DNA of 64,000 nucleotides from the NCBI GenBank assembly GCA_019155185.1, contig CM032801.1:5943351-6007350 (forward strand). The letters are read 5' to 3'. The notes under the pieces were generated by a model. The model saw only the letters and a list, made by a program, of their open reading frames with translations. It was not told the DNA's origin and ran no database searches. Shown here in pieces: positions 22,801 to 31,800 of the stretch (within the stretch, counting starts at the first letter, position 1; every line of letters begins with the position of its first letter). Made by a program: the position numbers and the translations under genes. This DNA is from Beaufortia kweichowensis (Eukaryota; Chordata; Actinopteri; Cypriniformes; Gastromyzontidae).

Positions 22801-25800
22801 AAAGCTTCCGATATCGGTTGTAGCTTTACAATGGGTCCACTGTAGTTGTGTATTCAAAACCTTTATGGATTTTTAATTAATTAGGAATGGATTTAATTTT
22901 TGTACCTGAGATTGGATTCATTCGTAGTCAGAGAGATGAAAATACAGGTGACACTTCTTCCAGAAATCCCATGTTTTAAGATAATATAAAGGTATAAACT
23001 CTTACAAAATAGTAACCGACTTTATAAGATTTTTACCATATTCTGTAGCTGCCGGAGGACCTATTCTATAGATTTTTCTAGATTCTATAGAACTGTCCCA
23101 CCCACTAAAGGAATTGTTGCTTTCAGGCAGACACGCTAAGACATGCACTTCTGTGAGGAAATTAGTGCCTATGGAAAGATTTTGTTAGAAAATTTATATT
23201 TTTAGACCAGATAGTATCTCTGCTTATTTATGTATATAATGTATAATATCAGATATCACATAAATTATTAGCCATAATAAAACAATGATTGATTATTGGT
23301 ATCAGCCAGTAGGGATACATATATAGAAATGACCATATTGGTGTTAATTAAGATTTTGTTTTTAAATTTATAGTATTAGATGCAGATAACATTTTTTCCT
23401 GTTTTGACAGTATTACACTATTTTATGCCAGATCTTAATAAAAGTACTTCAACCTTCAATTCAACCTTCTTTACTGGACATAAAATGTTTCTTTGGCAGA
23501 TTTACTTTTCATATTTTGTATTATTTGTTTTTGAAAGCAGGTTAAATAGTGTAGCTTTAGACATTGGCCTTGACCAAACGTCTCTACAGTCATCTCAAAC
23601 ACTCTACAGTCGTTGTTTAGATGTTGTGTTTGTATCCCTGGATGACATGCCCCGAGGCCGCATGCCTGTAAGAGGCTGAGCGCTGTGGAATGTGAGCGTT
23701 TGCGGTTGGCGCGGAGGATAAACATAACATTGATTATCTGTGGTGGACCGGAGCAGACAGAGGCCGTCATTGAGCGTACAGCACAGAGGGGGATTGTGTT
23801 ATCACAGCTACAGATCGGCCTCGGGCCCAGGCCCTGGTGCGGGTGTGAATGTTTACATAGCCCAGCATGCAGGGGGCGGAGACAATCCCAAGACCTGTCA
23901 ATCAAAGGTTGACCGAGGGCCACTGGCAGGGCAAGAGGTCGAGATGTTATAGTTACCTTGAGGAGTTAGGATGAAGATTGTGTGTCTTGGTGTATGTTAG
24001 GGGTGTGGGTGCCTGGTTTCAAACATTTTAAAATGAATAATAATGCTGATGGTGAAAATGCTGCTCTCAGCGTATAACGTGTGTCGGGTCATTGATGTGT
24101 GTGCAGGTTAACTCTGGGTAAACCGCTGGGCGAGGGCTGCTTCGGTCAGGTCGTGATGGCTGAGGCTCTGGGCATCGACAAGGACAAACCTAAAGAGGCT
24201 GTGACAGTTGCTGTCAAGATGCTGAAAGGTAAGTAAACCTAAACTGTATCACGCATGACATGTGAACGGCTCTAAATGCTCTAAATATAAAAAGCAAACA
24301 TGTGTCCACTTAGGAGGTTATTTGCTAAGAAATCTTTTGATAATATCAGACCAACTCAGACAGAATAATATTGCCATATGGCTCGTATGTGGCCAAAGAA
24401 TCTGAAGAATCAAAAGAATCGTCAATATTTTTCGATCTCAGCAATACACTTATGCAAGACCTTGAAGGATCACCTCTGAACAGGGAGACGAGTCTACCCA
24501 TAAAAAAGAAAAATGACAAATGAGATCTTGTTAATATCTTAAATATTTCTTTTAGACATCAATGAGATTAACTTTTTAAGTTGCCTGTGTCTCAGATATT
24601 TCTCCTGAGAAAAGACTCTGAAACAAAACAATTTACATTTATTTTATATCTCCTTACTCTGATGTTTTTTAACAATCATCTCAGTTGTCTTTATTTTTGT
24701 TAAGCATCTGAAATGTGTTTTATTTAATTAATGTATTTATTTAGTAGTCACAAATGAAATACACTGTCACATGCAAGCATATTTCCACTTAATACAGATT
24801 TAAAAATCTTACAGATGAACGTAACTTATATTTAGTTTGCATAGCTTAGAAAGGGATTACAAGCACAGGAAGGTGGAAGAGGGGCGGTCTTTACTGTAGG
24901 GGCCTGCACGGGGTTATTTGTTGGCGTTGAGTGACGTTGGTAGAGCTCGGGTCAAGAGGCCGCATAGCTGACCCGGTGCTCACCAGCTGCACGGCTCTCG
25001 CTCTTCACCTGCACAAAGAAAGTCCCTCACAGCGAAAGAAAGAGAAGAAACTGGGGGAGGGAACGTGTTTCTTAAAAGAAGTTTTCAAGGATTGAACAAG
25101 GACTGTGGGGGCAGGGGTCTCAAAGAGAAGAGACCACGGGAAAAAACAAGAGCACGTCACCCCTTACACTGAGCATGGAGAAATAGTTCATGCAAAAATG
25201 AATCATCTTGTGTCAGACTCTTCAACACAGTCTAAACATCATTTCTAGACACGTTCTTGTAACGTTTAGGACAGAAGAGAGAGTGCAGAGGGTTCTCATG
25301 AAGGGAAACTGGGTAAGATAAGTCAGGAATGCCGCTCGGTGGATTGTGTCGGGTCTGCTCTGCTGATCCGCAGGCAGATAATGAAAAGGCGACTGTCTCT
25401 GAGGTAATTACTCTAAATGGAAGAAACGCTTTTTAATTGTGAGGCAATGAAAGAGGAGCTGTGCGACGGCTCTTCAGTGTAAATCTACACCAGCAAGCCA
25501 GACAGACGGCTCATACAGTATGTAGTAAAAATGCTTTCTGTGCACAGTAGACAACACAAAAGAAGATATTTTGAAGAATGTTGGTAACCAAACAACATTG
25601 GCTGCCATCGACACCAAATTTCTCAAAATATCTTCTTTTGTGTTGAGGAAAGAATGACATGATGAGAGAATTTTTATTTTTGGGTTAACCATCCCTTTAA
25701 GTTGACTTTGGCCAACAATGTTGCTGAACTTATAGGATCTATTCAATTGAAGTTCATAATCACGTTATTTGTTGAGTTTACACATCAACGATTTCTAATC

Positions 25801-28800
25801 TCTTGTTTTTTTTAACCCTCCTAGATGATGCAACGGAGAAAGATCTATCTGACCTGGTGTCAGAAATGGAAATGATGAAGATGATCGGCCGGCACAAAAA
25901 CATCATCAATCTGTTGGGGGCGTGTACGCAGGATGGTTAGTGACGATTAAATCAATGATTCAGTCCATCTTCTGATTCTGTTTTTAGATGATTACTAAGA
26001 CAAAGTGATGACAACAACTCTTTCTATCTTAGGGCCTTTATATGTAATAGTGGAGTATGCATCTAAGGGTAACCTCAGAGAGTATTTGAGGGCCCGGCGG
26101 CCCCCAGGAATGGAGTACTCCTATGATATAGCCAGAGTATCAGACGAAGCTCTGACGTTCAAAGATCTGGTGTCCTGTACGTATCAAGTAGCTCGTGGAA
26201 TGGAGTATTTAGCTTCACAAAAGGTAAGACACGTGTAAATGTAAACAGTGTTGTCATGCTCTTGTTCTGTTGAGGAATGTGTTATCACATCTGAAAACAC
26301 AAACATTCAACATCTTAAACGTTCTGTCGTGTCTGATGGAGTTTCTCTGTCTCTGCTGTAGTGTATACACAGAGATCTGGCTGCCAGAAATGTGTTGGTC
26401 ACAGAGAGCAACGTGATGAAGATAGCAGACTTTGGTCTGGCCAGAGATGTCCACAACATAGATTACTATAAAAAGACTACAAATGTAAGTAAATCTCTTC
26501 CTGTTTCGTTAGCGTCATAGTTGTGAACTACTGTTATTGTTAGGGCAGGTGAAATTATGTTCATGATGTTCTCATTCTGAGAGCCTTTTATTGGTCAAAA
26601 AATTGGGAGAAAGATGAGTAATTGTCTTTCAGTTTCTTTATATATTCCTGCTCATGTCTCTCTCTCTTTCCATCTCTCGGTCTTGGCATGCTTTGAATAT
26701 TCCCAGGCAGTCTGTGTGTAAACGGATTCAGCTCTTGTTCTCTTATTCCAAAGCTTGTTGTTCGAGTTCATGAGAAGGAAATGTTTGTGACAAACCTAAA
26801 CACATTAGCATAGCTTTAACTCTCATTCCCACAATTACAGCCGTCTCTGCCCATCTGAGGCTGTATTTCCATCTCTGCCACTCATAATCGAATGGTATTA
26901 TATTTAAAACCATTATTAGGTTTGTCTAAAAGGACTCAAGTGATGTTGAGTCATGGATTTAATTCAGGAATGTCTTTTTGGATTGCGAATAAGGAACATA
27001 GAGTTTATGAATTTAATAAACATACTAAGGGGGGACTTTTATTGTGCAGTATTGCATAAATACCGATCTCTTTGCTCTAGTTTAAACGGGTCTTAAAACT
27101 GTTTTATTTATTTAAGATTTTATTTTTGGTTATGTGGAGCTACTATATTTTTTCATTACCATCAAAATCACCAAGATCTGATCATGAATATATCAAAATA
27201 TTTTGACATTTTTGTAACAAGCATCGCTCCGAAAGCCAGGTCGTGACTGATTATTATCTGGATGCAGATTAATTTACATAGGCACAGCTTTATCTAAATA
27301 AAAACACAGTTTGCTGTAACATGGAGGAAGAAGATTGTAAACCCAGAGCCCTTTAGACTGGATTAAACCCAATATCTTCCTCTCAGAGCTCTTTTTGACT
27401 CTTTACTGGCATCAGTCTAGAAGCGCGTTGTGACTCCTCAAGGAAATTTGAGTTGGCCACTTGATTAAGTTCATAATGATTATTGGCGAGCTGCTTCGGG
27501 CCTAATGAAATTCCAGGTTAACAGGGTCTCGTGCAGATAAAAGATGTCTCAGTGTGGATGTTGTGTCTTGACCATCTTCTTTTTTTTCCATGTGTGTAGG
27601 GTCGTCTGCCTGTAAAGTGGATGGCCCCGGAGGCGCTGTTTGATCGAGTATATACACACCAGAGTGATGTGTAAGTCACTTTTCTTTGCTACACACAAAC
27701 ACAGCATTAACTCTATAAAGTCTCTTTGGATAAAAGTGTTGTAAATCAAAATTTTAATGTTTAGTCATTTGCATGTAGAAGTCTTAAGGGTGCAATAGCA
27801 AAAGTCAATTATGACAGTTTTTGGTGTGTAACAGTGAAACAGAAATTCATTTGTTTTATTATAAATAAAATGGAGTTTCTGGAAGAATTTTGAGCGCTCT
27901 CATGGATAAAGGCTTTTGGTTTTTTGGAAATGTTGCTTGGGAGAAAACAGGTAAACAGCCAAAAATACATGGGCACTATACTATACTATAGTAAAACCAG
28001 TCGATTTTCACAAGTGTAGATCAAGAAAAACATCTGGCAGGTGAGCAGAGGTTTTAAAAAGAATAATTTCCCTCCAGACAGAAATAAAGCTGGATTGCTG
28101 GAAGTGTTTTTGTCAGGCAGAGGCATAAGAAGAGTGTTCACGGCCAGCGCTACACCAAAAAGCGAGAGATTTTACGCTCCACTTGCAACCAGTGCTGTGT
28201 CACTAATCTGTGCAGTTTCAAAAGCCCGTCAGACGGGCCAGACGTTCACCTCCCAGAGACCCGGACGGAAGTGAACTCCAACTTCCCTCCATCCAACGCT
28301 CCACCTTTTCTTCTACTCTTTTTCTTTCGTCGGGTGAAATAATCCGTTCTTTATGTCGTTTGTGTTAGTGTTTATCCCCCACAATCCTCTGCTTCATGCC
28401 TGTTTCCTTTCATTTTAGGGTTATGCGTTTTTGTCTCCCTAAAAAGATGAAACGACCCTGTTTCCGGTTTGGTTTTCATGAATCCTTTGCGGGATGTTTT
28501 GAAGTTTTTGTTGAATGTGTATGCGATTATCATTTGTCATGGTTGGTTTGTCCTTTTCTTTATGTATAATGTTTAGTGACATGTAGAGCTAGTTTTAGCG
28601 TTTATCGTACAACATAGAAATGTGTTTACTGAGACAAAAAGCTCACAATCTATTTATTTTGTGCAGCATTGATCTATTCCTCTTACTGTGATACTGTGAA
28701 ATTACTTATATTGTGATACAAGGTAATGATCATATCGCCCACCACTATTGATGTGTGTGTGTGTGTGTGTATCTCATACAGGTCATTATGTTTTGTAATG

Positions 28801-31800
28801 ATTGTCAGCTCTTTGTGTCCTACGTGCTGTATCAATAATAACTGAATCAATAACAGCGGGACCCTCGCTGATGGCTAATGCTAAAACGTCAGACTCATTA
28901 TACACCATCAGTCACCTGCATGACAGACACAATCCATTCATGACATCAGACTAAATTAGTACATAAATTATAACAAAACATTGGCATGTTTTGAGTCCCT
29001 GGGGAATGGTAAATAAGTTGCAAGGCTTGCAAGAAAGGAAATATGAATGTAATTTGTGTGGAGTTTTTGGTTTTTTAGGGTGCTGAATTGCTGTTTTGCC
29101 ATTTTCTGGTTAAAGTTCATCTACATAAGGTCAGCAGGTCAACGATATTATATTGAAAGTAACATGTTGTCCTATTTAACCTAGAGAAACCCACCCCATG
29201 CTTTTTATTGCCTAGTTAGTATTTTTTTTTAATTAGTAACCAAGGTCTGGTCGGGTAGATCTCACACCTAGGTCATTTTTCACCCCCAAAATCAAAAGAA
29301 AAAAACTAAATGTTTCATCTACAAAGAAAGCGAAGTCTGTAACTGATTGTGTTTTTTTATCTATTCATTGCAATAAACACCCAAGATGTAGTTAACAGGC
29401 ACCAAGACGGTGGGGTCATTAGGGTGTTGCAGTGACCCCTGGGTCTTTCTGCCCCCCTCTGTGTGAGTAATGGATCACGGGGCGAGTAGTGGTTACACAG
29501 AGAGACTGAATAGAAATGATGAATTTGGCAAACATGTCAGAGGAGATACAGCGCTTGATAAAGAAGAGAAGAAGACAAACAGGGTAACTGATTGTCTAAA
29601 CAAATGCATGAAAAGAAACCACAGCGGCGAATCCGTGTGTGTGTTTTGACACTGTGGGTCACCAGAAGGGTGTGCGGGTGTTTCGCTTGCAGTTCTTTTA
29701 ATAATAGCTCACAAGACTCAATTGAGATCTTGGTTATGCTTAAATTGTGATGCGTGTGAGTGTTCTGATATAAAAATAAAAACAATATTAATAATAAATG
29801 TACACTGGCCATTCGTGAGTGAAAAAATGTAAACGGTTGACTGTGCTGCTATCTAAACAATGTTCATTCATTTTTATTACATTTTAGTGGTGCTTCACCT
29901 AGAAGTATCAATTTGGTCTCATGTATTTCTTGAATTTTGTGATGCATTGTTTAAGATTCAAAATCTTTAAATATTGCTCTTATAAAAATGTTTTTGTCTG
30001 CAGGATAGAAATGTTTTTTGGCTCTAGGGTGCGATCGGTCTGTTTTGTGAAGCTCTTAACACGCATATGATGATTCAAAGGTTTTCCGTCTTTGGATGAA
30101 GTAATGTAGTATTGCCATGTGTTGAAAAATCATTCCGAGTTCACCCGCTAGATGTTTTTGTACTGTGGGTCTCAATTAATGTTTATTTTGGCTTGGACAA
30201 TATGTGTCACTGTGGCAATCCATGGAGGACAAAGACCAGCTTTGAAATATCCACCAGCAGTCTGAGAAATACTCACAAAAGGATTGCATTGACTTTTCTT
30301 ACAGTTACTGCCTTGTTAGTGCCAACAAATATCACTACTGTACAGAAATCAGAAACAACCACATTGGGATTCGAAGGCTGTATTTCATAGAGCATTCCTT
30401 TTGAAACAAAATTTTGGGGATAGTGAAGTGATGGTACGATAGGAGAAGCTGGATTTTGAGGATTTTGACAAAAGAAGCTGGACACATTTCTGTGTCTGCT
30501 AACACAATAAACTGAAAATTACATTAAATGGACTGGTGAAATTTTTTTTATACTGAATGCCATTACATCCAAAATGTATTTATAAACAAAGCTTTGAAGT
30601 GTAATTTTAATGTATGAATAAAAAGTAATGTGAATGTGTGTGTTTGTGTATCTTCCAGCTGGTCTTTCGGGGTTTTAATGTGGGAGATCTTCACACTTGG
30701 TGGTTCTCCGTATCCTGGTATACCTGTCGAGGAGCTTTTTAAGCTATTAAAAGAGGGTCATCGCATGGACAAGCCTGCTAACTGCACCAATGAATTGTGA
30801 GATATTATCTGTCTGTTATAGTTAAAACCTGATAAAAATATTGAGGTTCAAATTCAGTTCTGTACTTGTTTTCTAGAATCCCATTAATTGATTTTTTTCC
30901 CAGAAGATTACTGTCTTATCATACAATATTCATCAGTGCACATGATTGCAAAGAAACCAATTGTAATCTTTTCATCACAATGTACAAATAATATTTTTAA
31001 CCCTTTCCCAACCACTTTGATTTATTGTCAAAATGATGCTTTGCAATACATGAAAGTGATCAAGTGAGAAATGTTAAAGCCACGGCTGTCGAGTGCATCA
31101 GAGATTTAAAATAAATAAATGTCTCTGCTTCTGTTTCAGGTACATGATGATGAAGGACTGCTGGCATGCAATATCCTCACACAGACCCACATTCAAACAG
31201 CTGGTGGAGGATTTGGACCGCATTCTCACTTTGGCAACCAATGAGGTGAGGCGCACACAAACACGAGTATCAAACAGTGTGTTCTTTCAACGCAGACAGA
31301 CATAAAACTGCTCGTGCTTTCCCTGTATTTATCAAACTTATCCCGTCGCCGATTCCAGCTTGCATCGTTTTGCAAGATTATCGAGGGAAAGGAAACCGTC
31401 AGATGGGTTTTTACGGTCAGCTCACAGGTCGAGGCTGCACGTGCTTGATTTCATCCAGGCTAGTGTTGCTTAAGTATCAGACGGACCCCTTGGTCAGATT
31501 GCCGGACAATTCTTTCCATCCCCTGGCTGTCGTTCGACATATCCGTGTGATGGGCTGAGGGATGGAAATCTGTCAGAACTTGTCAAAGAGGGGATTGAGC
31601 CGTGGAGGAGAGATGGAGCCAAAATTTCATTCTCGCTTTTTGTTTTGAACTTTAGAAATGTAATAAAGTGCCTTTGCTTTCTCCCCCCCGTCTTAAACCG
31701 TTCACAGATGTGAATGTCTTTAGTAACGTGATCCGCCTTGTGTTGAGCAGCGAGAGTTGAGCCAACGCTCATTTTCAGCAACCTAAAACCCTCCTCTTCC

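Noticed and set aside
23471..23923. 150-codon minus-strand frame in intron 11
   Set aside because: Lies on a GC-balanced block with frames open on both strands and no domain; better explained as a non-coding element.
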